In this document: positions 8,666 to 17,345 of the stretch, piece after piece
Layout: each line of letters opens with the position of its first letter
How positions within the stretch are numbered: position 1 is the stretch's first letter
NCBI GenBank assembly: GCA_951828585.1
Contig: OX639991.1
Coordinates: 3,640,001-3,704,000, forward strand
Source: Longimicrobiales bacterium
GTDB lineage: Bacteria; Gemmatimonadota; Gemmatimonadetes; Longimicrobiales; Gaopeijiaceae
Direction: 5' to 3'
Length of the DNA stretch: 64,000 bases
Notes under the pieces: model-generated
What the model was told of the DNA's origin: nothing
The model's database searches: none
What the model saw: the letters and a program-made list of their open reading frames with translations, nothing else
Made by a program: the position numbers and the translations under genes

Positions 8666-11088
8666 TACAATACCAACGCGAAGGATTCGGATCGGCGGGA
8701 AGGGCGCTCCTTGGGGGGCTGCTGCTCGCCTTGTTGTCCCCACTGGCGGCCGGCGCCCAGGATCCGGCCACCGGTCTGGTGCGCATCGATTCCCTGGTGG
8801 CGCGCGGCGCGGTGCGTGTCGCGCCCGAGGATGTGATCGGCGCTTCCGGGATCCAGGTGGGAAGCCTGACCAGTTGGCTCGACATCAGCCGCGCCATCAA
8901 GAACATGTGGGCCACGGGCAACTACGAGGACATTGCGGTGAAGCTGGACGAGTCGACCGGCAGAAACATCCTGATTCTGGAAGTCGTCGAGCGGCCCCTC
9001 ATGCGGCTCGTGCGCATTACGGGTCTGGAGTCCGTATCCCAGAGCAACGTCATCGAGGAGGCCGGACTGGAAGAGGATGCTCCGCTGTCCCGCAACCGGA
9101 TCGCCAGGGCCGAGGGGTTCATCCGTGAAGAGTTGCGCCGGCGCGGTGTCCCGTACGTCCGGATCGAGCCGCGCATCCAGCCGGTGCCGGGAGGCGAAGG
9201 CAGCGTGGACGTCCTGCTGGAGGTGGAAGAGGGCCAGCGGGTGACGATCGCCGACGTCGGGTTCACGGGCAACTGGTACTTCTCCGACGACGAGCTTCGC
9301 GGCGCCATGAACACCAGGCCGGAAGCCTTCTTCTGGTTCCGCGACGGCAACTACGACGACATCGACTTCCAACTGGATCTGCAGGAGACGCTGCCCGACC
9401 ACTACGCACAGGCCGGGTATCTGGATTTCGAGGTGCTGAACGACACGCTCATCGTGGACCCCTCTACCGGGAAGGCCCGCATCGAGGTGCACGTGAGCGA
9501 AGGACCCCAGTACCGCCTGGGGGAATTCATGATCGAAGGGAACACCGCCTTCGAGGACGATCAGCTGCGCCAGTATTTCACCGACGAGTCGGGAGGCATC
9601 TTCGAGATGCTGGGATTCGGCGACGAACGGTCCAAGGGCGTCGGCCAGGTCTTCGATGTGGTGGCTTTCGACGAGGCGGCCGCGCAGGTGCGGGCACTCT
9701 ACAACGACGAAGGCTACCTTTTCGCCCAGGTCGACCCCTACTATGAGCGAGCGACCTGGCCGGGGGCCGCACCGAACCTGGTCAGCGCCGGTTGGCGCAT
9801 CGAGGAGGGCGAACAGGCGTACATCAACCGCATCATCATCGCGGGCAACGACTTCACCTACGACCGCGTCATCCGTGACAAGATCTTCCTCCTGCCCGGC
9901 GATGTCTACAGCCAGGGCCTCGTGCTGCAATCCTACCAGAACATCCAGTCCCTGGGCTTCTTCGAGACGCCGCTGGATATCCCCGACATTCGCATCACGG
10001 AGACCGGGGACGTGGACATCATCTTCAACGTCAACGAAATGCAGACAGGCTCGGTGCAGTTCGGCACGGCAGTCGGCGGCGGTGTGGGGCTGTCGGGGTT
10101 CCTGGGATACGACCAGCCCAACCTGTTTGGACAGGCCAAGGCCGGCAGCATTCGCTGGGACTTCGGGCGTTACATCAACAGCTTCACCCTCAGCTTTACC
10201 GACCCGGCCCTTTTCCAGTCCACAATCAGCGGCTCGCTGTCGCTCTTCAACTCGACCGACCGCTTCTACCAGTTCGCCACCGGGCGGAGGCGGCGCGCCG
10301 GGTTCGTGACGCGGTTCGGCCTGCCGATCCCCGGGTCGCTGCGCACCAGGTTCTTCGTCGGCTACTCGCTCTCGCGCACCAGCTACGAGTCGTTCCGGAG
10401 GTCGGACGACACCTCTGTCTTCGGTTTGCCCCCCGGACTTCTGAGTTCGCTCCTGCTCGGGATCACGCGGCAGACGCTGAACCACCCGCTGTTCCCGACT
10501 TCGGGATCGAGCCAAACCTGGAACGTCGAGCTCAACGGGGGCCCTCTGGGCGGTGCCGGAGACTTCATCAAGCAAACCGCCGAGGCGAAGTGGGTGATCC
10601 CCGTCGGCAAGGTGGGCGGCGAAGGCCCCAGCTCGGGAGGCATTCAGTTCGCCCTCGGCCTGGGGATCAAGGGCGGCGCCCTCTTCGGAGACGCGTCCGG
10701 ATTCCCCTTCGAGTCATTCTGGATGGGGGGCGTGCAGTTCGGCGAGGTCCTGCGGGGGTACGACGAGACTACGATCACCCCCCGCGGCTACTACCCCGAG
10801 GGAAGGGCGGGCATTACCCAGGCTGAGCGCCTGGGGAACGCGTACTTCTCGGCCACCGCGGAGTACAAGGCCGTGCTCAATTCCAACCTCGGCATGTCGG
10901 CGTTCTACGATGTCGGCAACCTCTGGCGCGGCCCGCGGGATATCAACACTTCCGGGCTCTTCCGGGGCGCCGGTTTCGGGGTCCAGCTGGTGACCCCCTT
11001 CGGTCCCATCGGGCTGGACTACGCATACGGTTTCGACAAGCCCCAGCCAGGGTGGCAATTGCACTTCAAGATGGGTCCGAATTTCTAG
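8662..11088 (+). CDS. bamA: BamA outer-membrane protein assembly factor
   Basis: Central component of the outer-membrane beta-barrel insertion machine. The 808 residues start with a signal peptide (hydrophobic LLGGLLLALLSPLAAGAQ), followed by five POTRA-like repeats to about residue 430 and a C-terminal 16-strand Omp85 barrel with the usual late GLDYAYGF and terminal Phe. The start codon overlaps the clpC stop (ATGA), tying quality control to envelope biogenesis in one transcript. Confidence 0.95.
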   Translation: MIQYQREGFGSAGRALLGGLLLALLSPLAAGAQDPATGLVRIDSLVARGAVRVAPEDVIGASGIQVGSLTSWLDISRAIKNMWATGNYEDIAVKLDESTGRNILILEVVERPLMRLVRITGLESVSQSNVIEEAGLEEDAPLSRNRIARAEGFIREELRRRGVPYVRIEPRIQPVPGGEGSVDVLLEVEEGQRVTIADVGFTGNWYFSDDELRGAMNTRPEAFFWFRDGNYDDIDFQLDLQETLPDHYAQAGYLDFEVLNDTLIVDPSTGKARIEVHVSEGPQYRLGEFMIEGNTAFEDDQLRQYFTDESGGIFEMLGFGDERSKGVGQVFDVVAFDEAAAQVRALYNDEGYLFAQVDPYYERATWPGAAPNLVSAGWRIEEGEQAYINRIIIAGNDFTYDRVIRDKIFLLPGDVYSQGLVLQSYQNIQSLGFFETPLDIPDIRITETGDVDIIFNVNEMQTGSVQFGTAVGGGVGLSGFLGYDQPNLFGQAKAGSIRWDFGRYINSFTLSFTDPALFQSTISGSLSLFNSTDRFYQFATGRRRRAGFVTRFGLPIPGSLRTRFFVGYSLSRTSYESFRRSDDTSVFGLPPGLLSSLLLGITRQTLNHPLFPTSGSSQTWNVELNGGPLGGAGDFIKQTAEAKWVIPVGKVGGEGPSSGGIQFALGLGIKGGALFGDASGFPFESFWMGGVQFGEVLRGYDETTITPRGYYPEGRAGITQAERLGNAYFSATAEYKAVLNSNLGMSAFYDVGNLWRGPRDINTSGLFRGAGFGVQLVTPFGPIGLDYAYGFDKPQPGWQLHFKMGPNF

Positions 11089-11367
11089 GGCAGTCCGTGG
11101 ACGAATCCGCACGAGCACCGAGAGTGGTGAGGCGCCGGGCTGGCAAGGCGCGACGAGAGGTGAATAGCGGAGCTATTCGCCCGAGGAGCAACGCAGAGTG
11201 AAGCGGTCCAGCATGGATGCATCGCCGCTCGAATGCCGAGGGGTTTTGTCCGCGGGCTGCATATGGGCGCCAGTTGTCCTGGGGTCCACACATCAGCGGT
11301 ATTACAAGTCGCCGTTCCCGCAACCGTCGGGACGGCCTGAATCCGAATCGAATCGAAGGAGTCGAGA
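11089..11367 (+). other. Non-coding gap between bamA and skp with hairpins
   Basis: This 279-base gap is the longest in the first 24 kb. It contains a perfect 7-bp hairpin with loop GGA at 11162-11178 (GAATAGC/GCTATTC) and a second possible stem GCGCC/GGCGC at 11132-11151. No convincing coding frame was seen. It may hold a promoter for the skp-lpx run or a structured leader RNA; nothing more specific can be supported. Confidence 0.35.
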
Positions 11368-11370
11368 GTG

Positions 11371-11904
11371 ATGAGTATTTCCCGTTTGGGAGCGGCCGTG
11401 GCCCTGTCCCTGCTGTTTGCGAGCCCCTTGGCCGCGCAGGGAACCAAGGTGGGCTACATCAACAGTCTTCAGGTTCTGGCTGAGTACGGGCCGGCCCAGG
11501 ATGCCAGGCGGTCGCTCGAGGCAACCGTTGCGGGCTTCCGGACCGAGATCAACAGCCTCGACACCGGGTACCAGCAGGCGGTAGCCGAGTACCAGCAGCA
11601 GATGGTGACGATGACGCCCGAGGCCCGGCAGGAACGTGAACTGCAGCTTCAGACGCAGCGGAATGCGCTCGAGGCACGAACCCAGGAGCTGCAGGATCTG
11701 GCCAACCAGCGTGAGGTCGAAGTCTTCACGCCCATCAACGAGGCGATACGGAGTGTACTCGAGGAGATCCGCGTGGAGGGCAACTACGGCTTGATCCTGG
11801 ACGTGGCCGCGCAGGCCATTCTGGTGGCGGATCCCGCGCTCGATCTCACCCAACAGGTCCTGACCCGGCTTCAGGCCAGGAGCGGGTCCGAAGACGGCTC
11901 ATGA
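11371..11904 (+). CDS. skp: Skp/OmpH-family periplasmic chaperone
   Basis: Periplasmic holdase that escorts unfolded outer-membrane proteins to BamA. The 177 residues have a signal peptide ending near AAQG and the family hallmark KVGYINSLQVL, followed by a long helical segment rich in Gln and Glu. The ATG at 11371 sits 10 bases after GAAGGA; a GTG one codon upstream is possible. The order bamA-skp-lpxD is a widely conserved diderm arrangement. Confidence 0.9.
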   Translation: MSISRLGAAVALSLLFASPLAAQGTKVGYINSLQVLAEYGPAQDARRSLEATVAGFRTEINSLDTGYQQAVAEYQQQMVTMTPEARQERELQLQTQRNALEARTQELQDLANQREVEVFTPINEAIRSVLEEIRVEGNYGLILDVAAQAILVADPALDLTQQVLTRLQARSGSEDGS

Positions 11905-12926
11905 CGTTGGGGGAGGCCGCCGAGGCGACCGGCGGCCGCGTGGTCGGTGACGAGTCCCTGACCTTCGAGCGGATCTCACCCGTCCACGACGCCGGACACC
12001 GTGACCTCGCAATGCTCGCCGACCGGCGTTACGCGACCGATCTGTCCGGGTGCGGAGGCCGGGCGCTCCTCGTCTCGGAGGCGTTGTGCGGACTCGAGGG
12101 CGGACCCGCCGACCGGGTGGTGGTGGCGGATCCGCACGCGGCGCTCCTGGACCTGCTTCCCCTGCTTCACCCGGAGCCGCCCCGGGAGCGAGGCGTACAT
12201 CCCACCGCGGTAATCCATCCGTCCGTGGTGATTCCCGACGGTGCCGGCGTGGGTCCCCATGCCGTCATCTGCGCCGGTGCAACACTGGGCGAAGGAGTGC
12301 GAATAGGCGCGAACTGCTTCGTGGGCGAGGGGGTCGCCATCGGAGCGGAGACCGTCCTGTACCCGAATTGCATGCTCTACGGAGGCTCGGTTCTGGGTGA
12401 CCGGGTCGTTGTGCACGCGGGGAGCAGCATCGGGGTCGACGGCTTCGGGTACGTCACGTCTGGAGGGGAACACCGGAAGGTGCCACAGATGGGGGGCTGC
12501 GTGGTCGAGGACGACGTCGAGATCGGCGCGAACTGCACGATCGACCGGGGTTCGATCGGGCGAACGGTGATCGGAGCGGGGTCGAAGCTCGACAACCTGG
12601 TTCACATCGGCCACAACGTGACCATCGGTCCCCGGTCGATGCTGGTGGCGCAGGTAGGCGTGGCCGGGTCCACGCGGACAGGCGCGGGGGTCGCGCTGGG
12701 AGGTCAGGCCGGCATCTCGGGCCACATCAGGATCGGCGCCGGGGCGCGGATCGCGGCGCAGGCGGGGGTGATCGGGGACGTCGAGCCCGGACACGTGGTC
12801 TCCGGATACCCGGCCCGGGACCACAAGACCTACCTCCGGGCCATGGCCAGCCTGATGAAGCTCCCCGAACTGGTCCGCCGCATGGGCCGCCTCGAACGCC
12901 GGCTCGGCGAGAGGGACGGCGCCTGA
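11901..12926 (+). CDS. lpxD: UDP-3-O-(3-hydroxyacyl)glucosamine N-acyltransferase LpxD
   Basis: Third step of lipid A synthesis, N-acylation of UDP-3-O-acyl-glucosamine. The 341 residues comprise an N-terminal uridine-binding domain (about 1-100), then left-handed beta-helix hexapeptide repeats and a C-terminal helix. The conserved segment VHIGHNVTIG carries the catalytic His. It overlaps skp by ATGA, and its stop codon shares a base with the following ATG. Confidence 0.95.
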   Translation: MTLGEAAEATGGRVVGDESLTFERISPVHDAGHRDLAMLADRRYATDLSGCGGRALLVSEALCGLEGGPADRVVVADPHAALLDLLPLLHPEPPRERGVHPTAVIHPSVVIPDGAGVGPHAVICAGATLGEGVRIGANCFVGEGVAIGAETVLYPNCMLYGGSVLGDRVVVHAGSSIGVDGFGYVTSGGEHRKVPQMGGCVVEDDVEIGANCTIDRGSIGRTVIGAGSKLDNLVHIGHNVTIGPRSMLVAQVGVAGSTRTGAGVALGGQAGISGHIRIGAGARIAAQAGVIGDVEPGHVVSGYPARDHKTYLRAMASLMKLPELVRRMGRLERRLGERDGA

Positions 12927-14212
12927 TGGCCGATCGCAACCAGCACACCATCGCACGCGACATCACGCTCGAGGGAATCGGCGTTCATACGGGGGAGGCG
13001 GCGACGATCGCGATCAGGCCCTCCCTCCCCAACACGGGAATCGCCTTTGTGCGGACCGACCTCCCCGGCGCCCCGCCGATTCCGGCGGACCTGGATCACG
13101 TCACCGCGACGGAACTCGGCACGAGCGTGGGCGCCGGGGGCGTGGAGGTCCTCACGGTGGAACATGTGCTGGCGGCCCTGGCCGCCCTGGAGGTGGACAA
13201 CGCAACACTCGAGCTCAACGGGCCGGAGGTGCCCATCCTGGATGGCAGCTTCGCCCCGTATGTGAGCGCGATCCAGGAGGCGGGGCGCGAGTCGCAGAGG
13301 GCCGAGGCGGAGGTCGTGGAAGTCTGGGACCCGATCTCGATCGAGGACGATCACGGAGCCTCGTACGTGGCCCTTCCCGACGACGGCTACCGCATATCCG
13401 CCACCATCGAGTTCGACCATGCGGCGATCGGTTGCCAGCAAGGCCGGTTCATCATCGACCGTCGGCAATTCGGGTACGCCCTGGCCCGCGCGCGTACCTT
13501 CGGCTTCCACGAGGACGCCGAGGCGCTGCGGGCTCGGGGCCTTGCCCTGGGCTCATCCCTGGCCAACACGGTCGTGCTGGACGGCGATGGCGTGATGAAC
13601 GACGGGCTGCGCTACCCCGACGAATTCCTGCGCCACAAGGTCGGAGACATCGTGGGCGACCTGGCCCTGTTGGGAGGCCGGTTCCGAGGCCATGTCGTGA
13701 CCGAGTGTCCCAGCCACCGGGGGAACATCGCCCTGGCGCGCGCGATCCGGGCTGCGCACAACCGGCGGCGTAGAGCGCGCGGCATCGATATCACGGAGAT
13801 CATGGACGTTCTTCCGCACCGCTATCCGTTCCTCCTTGTCGACCGCGTGGTCGAGTTCGAGCCGGGGAAGCGGATCGTCGGACTCAAGAACGTAACGATC
13901 AACGAACCCTTCTTCCGCGGCCACTTTCCGGATCATCCGATCATGCCCGGGGTGTTAGTCATCGAGGCCATGGGGCAGGTCGGCGGTCTTCTGCTGATGG
14001 ATTCGGTTGGGGACCCCCGGAACAAGGTCGTCTACTTCATGGCCCTGAATAACGTAAAGTGGCGCAAACCGGTCACTCCTGGAGACCAGGTTCTCTTTGA
14101 GGTGGAGATGGTCAATCTCCGCCGGAGTGTCTGCAAGATGAAAGGGAAGGGCATGGTGGACGGAAAGGTTGTCGCCGAAGCCGAAATGATGGCCCGGATC
14201 GTGGACCGATGA
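12926..14212 (+). CDS. lpxC/fabZ: Bifunctional UDP-3-O-acyl-GlcNAc deacetylase / (3R)-hydroxyacyl-ACP dehydratase (LpxC-FabZ fusion)
   Basis: One 428-residue protein joins two envelope enzymes. Residues 1 to about 285 are LpxC, the committed zinc deacetylase of lipid A synthesis, with VEHVLAAL and HKVGDIVGDLALLG supplying zinc ligands. Residues about 290-428 are FabZ, with HRYPFLLVDR and the active-site segment GHFPDHPIMPG. Such fusions are known in Bacteroidota and some other phyla. Both enzymes act on 3-hydroxyacyl pools, so the fusion may balance lipid A against fatty-acid synthesis. Confidence 0.95.
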   Translation: MADRNQHTIARDITLEGIGVHTGEAATIAIRPSLPNTGIAFVRTDLPGAPPIPADLDHVTATELGTSVGAGGVEVLTVEHVLAALAALEVDNATLELNGPEVPILDGSFAPYVSAIQEAGRESQRAEAEVVEVWDPISIEDDHGASYVALPDDGYRISATIEFDHAAIGCQQGRFIIDRRQFGYALARARTFGFHEDAEALRARGLALGSSLANTVVLDGDGVMNDGLRYPDEFLRHKVGDIVGDLALLGGRFRGHVVTECPSHRGNIALARAIRAAHNRRRRARGIDITEIMDVLPHRYPFLLVDRVVEFEPGKRIVGLKNVTINEPFFRGHFPDHPIMPGVLVIEAMGQVGGLLLMDSVGDPRNKVVYFMALNNVKWRKPVTPGDQVLFEVEMVNLRRSVCKMKGKGMVDGKVVAEAEMMARIVDR

Positions 14213-15018
14213 GGAGCGCGGCCACCACACAGCGCGCCACCGTCAACATCCACCACACCGCGATCGTCGATCGGGGTGCCGAATTGGGGCCGGGTGTCCA
14301 AGTCGGCCCCTATGCCATCATCGGACCCGGCGTGAGGATCGGGGCGAATTCGCACGTGGGGCCACGGGTACTGGTCGAAAAGGACACCACGGTCGGGGTC
14401 AGCTGCCGGATAGCCAACGGGGCCGTACTGGGCACCGATCCGCAGGACCTGAAGTACGAAGGCGAGAAGACCCACCTGGAAATCGGAGACCGCACGCTCA
14501 TCCGCGAGTTTGCGACGCTCAACCGTGGTACGGCCGCGGCGGGTCGCACCACGGTGGGCTCGGACTGCCTGCTCATGGCCTACTGCCACATCGCCCACGA
14601 CTGCGAAATCGGCAACCACGTGATCATCTCCAACGCCACGAACATGGCGGGACACGTCACGATCGAGGACTGGGCCAATGTGAGCGGCCTGGTCGCCATT
14701 CACCAGTTCGTTCGCATCGGGGCTCACGCCTTCGTCGGCGGCGGGTCCAGGATCAACCGGGACGTGCCCCCGTTTTGCAGGGCCACGGGCAATCCCTCGC
14801 CCAAGCTTTACGGGCTCAACACGGTGGGACTGGACCGGCACGGTTTCTCCCCCGACGTGCGCCGGCGACTCAAGCGGACCTACCGGGTTCTCTTCCAGTC
14901 CCAATGGCACCTCTCCCGGGCGCTGGGGAAGGTCACCGAAGATCCGGAGCTGATGTGTCCGGAGGTGGGGTATTTCCTCGACTTCATTCGCAACAGCGAA
15001 CGCGGCATCATCTTCTAG
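14209..15018 (+). CDS. lpxA: UDP-GlcNAc acyltransferase LpxA
   Basis: First step of lipid A synthesis, 3-O-acylation of UDP-GlcNAc. The 269 residues are mostly hexapeptide repeats of a left-handed beta helix, with GTDPQDLKYEGE, the NRGT segment and the His-containing MAYCHIAHDCEIG that holds the catalytic base. A C-terminal helical domain completes the typical length. It overlaps the LpxC-FabZ gene by ATGA. Confidence 0.96.
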   Translation: MRSAATTQRATVNIHHTAIVDRGAELGPGVQVGPYAIIGPGVRIGANSHVGPRVLVEKDTTVGVSCRIANGAVLGTDPQDLKYEGEKTHLEIGDRTLIREFATLNRGTAAAGRTTVGSDCLLMAYCHIAHDCEIGNHVIISNATNMAGHVTIEDWANVSGLVAIHQFVRIGAHAFVGGGSRINRDVPPFCRATGNPSPKLYGLNTVGLDRHGFSPDVRRRLKRTYRVLFQSQWHLSRALGKVTEDPELMCPEVGYFLDFIRNSERGIIF

Positions 15019-15025
15019 AAAGTCC

Positions 15026-16060
15026 GTGGATAAGCCGCAAGTCGCACCGCGGGCGCCGAGGCCCTCGGTCGGTGTCGTCGGAGTGGGAGCGCTGGGAAAG
15101 CATCACGCACGGGTGGTGCGCGACCTCGACGGCGTGACGTGCGCCGGCATCTTCGACACGGACGGAGATCGCCGCCGGATCGTGGGGGACGAACTCGGGG
15201 TCCGGGTGATGTCGTCGCTGGCGGATCTGCTCGACGTGAGCGACGCGGTGGTGGTGGCGGTGCCCACCACCTCGCACGAAGCCGTCGCCATCGAGGCGAT
15301 TCGCGCCCGCGTCCACGTGTTCGTCGAAAAGCCGATAGCGCCCGGGATAGCCGCCGCGAACCGAATGATCGCGGAGGCCGCGGGCAGGGGCGTGGTGCTG
15401 CAGGTCGGGCACGTCGAGAGGTTCAACCCGGCCCTGGTGGCGGCGCGGCCGTACCTGGACCGGCCTCTCTTCGTGGAATCCCACCGGCTGGCGCCCTTCA
15501 CCCCCCGCTCGCTGGACATCGCGGTGGTGCTCGACCTCATGATCCACGACGTTGACCTTCTCTGCAGTCTCGTCGGCAGGCCCGTGACGGATTTGGCCGC
15601 CGCCGGGGTCCCCGTGCTCACCCGGCACGTGGACATCGCCAATGCCCGGCTGGCCTTCGAGGGCGGGGCCGTCGCGAACCTCACCGCGAGCCGGGTCTCG
15701 GTCACACGGGTCCGGAAACTGAGGGTGTGGCAGCGTTCGGGCTACCTGTCACTGGACCTGGCGGCTGGCCGCGGCGAGTTCTACCGGCTCAGAGACGGAG
15801 TGTCGGTGCTGGACGGGCCAACCCTCCCGGCCGGAGCGCCGTCGCTGGCCGGATTGGCCTCCATCGTGGAGCGGATCCCCGTCCCGGGCGACGGAACGGA
15901 GCCCCTCGTGGCGGAAGTCGCTTCCTTCCGGGATGCCGTCATGGGTCTGGCGCCGCCGCCGGTAACCGGCGAGGATGGACGGCGTGCACTTGAACTCTCC
16001 CTGGCCATCGAACAACAGATCGAGGACCATGTCGCTCATACGCGTTCGGCGTCAACGTAA
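15026..16060 (+). CDS. Gfo/Idh/MocA-family oxidoreductase in the lpx cluster (GnnA-like candidate)
   Basis: NAD(P)-dependent sugar oxidoreductase of 344 residues. A Rossmann motif GVGALGKHHA lies near the N-terminus, EKPIAP is the family's catalytic Lys segment, and QVGHVERFNPAL follows. It starts at GTG 15026, 7 bases after lpxA. Its position between lpxA and lpxB is where some bacteria encode GnnA, which oxidises UDP-GlcNAc at C3 before amination, and where others encode LpxI. No GnnB-type aminotransferase is present nearby, so the substrate is unproven. Confidence 0.8.
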   Translation: MDKPQVAPRAPRPSVGVVGVGALGKHHARVVRDLDGVTCAGIFDTDGDRRRIVGDELGVRVMSSLADLLDVSDAVVVAVPTTSHEAVAIEAIRARVHVFVEKPIAPGIAAANRMIAEAAGRGVVLQVGHVERFNPALVAARPYLDRPLFVESHRLAPFTPRSLDIAVVLDLMIHDVDLLCSLVGRPVTDLAAAGVPVLTRHVDIANARLAFEGGAVANLTASRVSVTRVRKLRVWQRSGYLSLDLAAGRGEFYRLRDGVSVLDGPTLPAGAPSLAGLASIVERIPVPGDGTEPLVAEVASFRDAVMGLAPPPVTGEDGRRALELSLAIEQQIEDHVAHTRSAST

Positions 16061-16163
16061 GCGCGAGTGGATAGACGCGAAGAAGGGGAAGTCCCCGACC
16101 AGCCTCTTCCTCCTCTTCGCCGTCGTGCTCGTCATCATCTGGTACCTCGGGCGCGCCTTCTGA
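16029..16163 (+). CDS. Small single-span membrane protein, 44 residues
   Basis: A short frame starting at ATG 16029, overlapping the end of the oxidoreductase gene by 32 bases. It encodes a basic N-terminus (RVRRQRKREW) followed by one hydrophobic helix (SLFLLFAVVLVIIWYLG). The charge pattern predicts a cytoplasmic N-terminus. It sits in the otherwise tight lpx run, with lpxB starting 12 bases later. No family was recognised; it resembles small membrane proteins by composition only. Confidence 0.5.
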   Translation: MSLIRVRRQRKREWIDAKKGKSPTSLFLLFAVVLVIIWYLGRAF

Positions 16164-16175
16164 CCGGGTAGCCCC

Positions 16176-17345
16176 TTGGTGCCCCAGCAGGTGGCCGGCG
16201 GCACTCCCCGCCTCCGCAAGGTGATGATCCTGGCGGGCGAGGCCTCCGGTGATGCCCACGGTGCGCGCGTCGCCCGCGAAATCCGCCGCCGGTGGCCTGG
16301 CGTGGAGATGGTCGGGCTGGGTGGTGGCGGCATGGCCGGGGCAGGGGTGCGGTTGCTCGCAAATCTCGACGAGCTGGCCGTGATGGGCTTCGTGGAGGTG
16401 CTTGGGAGGCTGCCCTTCTTCCTGCGAATCGAGAGACGGCTGGTGGGGCTCTTGTGGGAGGAGCCGCCGGACCTGGTGATCCCGATCGACTATCCCGGCC
16501 TCAATCTGAGGATCACCGCACGCGCGGCGAGGCTGGGGATTCCGGTGCTGTACTATATCGGGCCGCAGGTGTGGGCGTGGAAGGCGGGGCGGGCCGAGCG
16601 GCTGTCCCGGCTGGCGAACCGGATCGCCGTCATCCTTCCGTTCGAGGCACCCCTCTACCGGGCGCATGGAGGGCGTGCCCGTTTCGTGGGCCACCCGTTG
16701 CTGGATGAAGAAGTCCGCGCGCACCCCGAATCGCTGGCCCGCAGTCTCGGCATCGAGCCGGAGAGGCCGGTCCTGGCGCTCTTCCCGGGATCCCGCGAGC
16801 AGGAGTTGCGACGCCACGCCGGCCCCTTCACCGCGACGGCTCACGAGCTTCAGCGACGCGTGCCGGGCCTTGAGGTTGTCGTGAGCAGGGTCCCCTCGCT
16901 GGCGGGCTCCGCGTACCAGCCGTTTCCTTTTCCCACGACCGAAGACGCCCACTCGCTCAGAGCGCTCGCCACCGCGGGGCTGGTGAAGTCGGGCACCAGC
17001 ACGCTGGAAGCCGCCCTGGCCGAAATGCCCTTCGCGGTCGCCTACATCACCCATCCGGTTACGTTCCTGCTGGCCCGGCGCCTTGTTCGGATTCCTCATG
17101 TCACCCTTGCCAATCTGGTCGCGGGCGACCGGGTCGTACCCGAGTTCGTCCAGGGGGACATGTCGCCCCCCGCGGTGGCCGACGCCCTGGAGCCCCTTCT
17201 GGACAGATCGTCCGCCGAACGCGAGACCATGGTTGCGGGGTTGCGGACGATCCGTGACGCGCTGGGTTCGCCCGGCGCCTCCGCGCGGGTGGTGGATCTC
17301 GTGGAGGAGATGCTGCGCGAAGCCGAAGACGGTGTGGGCAACTGA
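16176..17345 (+). CDS. lpxB: Lipid-A-disaccharide synthase LpxB
   Basis: Glycosyltransferase joining UDP-2,3-diacylglucosamine and lipid X. The 389 residues begin with the diagnostic ILAGEASGDAHG and continue with GLGGGGM and VMGFVEVL; YYIGPQVWAWKAGR and LALFPGSREQEL are typical. The start is either TTG 16176 or GTG 16179; neither has a strong ribosome-binding site. The next gene starts on the last base of its stop codon. Confidence 0.95.
   Translation: MVPQQVAGGTPRLRKVMILAGEASGDAHGARVAREIRRRWPGVEMVGLGGGGMAGAGVRLLANLDELAVMGFVEVLGRLPFFLRIERRLVGLLWEEPPDLVIPIDYPGLNLRITARAARLGIPVLYYIGPQVWAWKAGRAERLSRLANRIAVILPFEAPLYRAHGGRARFVGHPLLDEEVRAHPESLARSLGIEPERPVLALFPGSREQELRRHAGPFTATAHELQRRVPGLEVVVSRVPSLAGSAYQPFPFPTTEDAHSLRALATAGLVKSGTSTLEAALAEMPFAVAYITHPVTFLLARRLVRIPHVTLANLVAGDRVVPEFVQGDMSPPAVADALEPLLDRSSAERETMVAGLRTIRDALGSPGASARVVDLVEEMLREAEDGVGN

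Noticed and set aside
8488-10575. A 695-codon minus-strand frame opposite clpC and bamA
   Set aside because: Antisense shadow of two clearly identified genes; no ribosome-binding site or domain.
11086-11110. Similarity of the bases after bamA (CAGTCCGTGGACGA) and after lpxA (AAGTCCGTGGATAA)
   Set aside because: About 12 matching bases; too short to claim a shared element.
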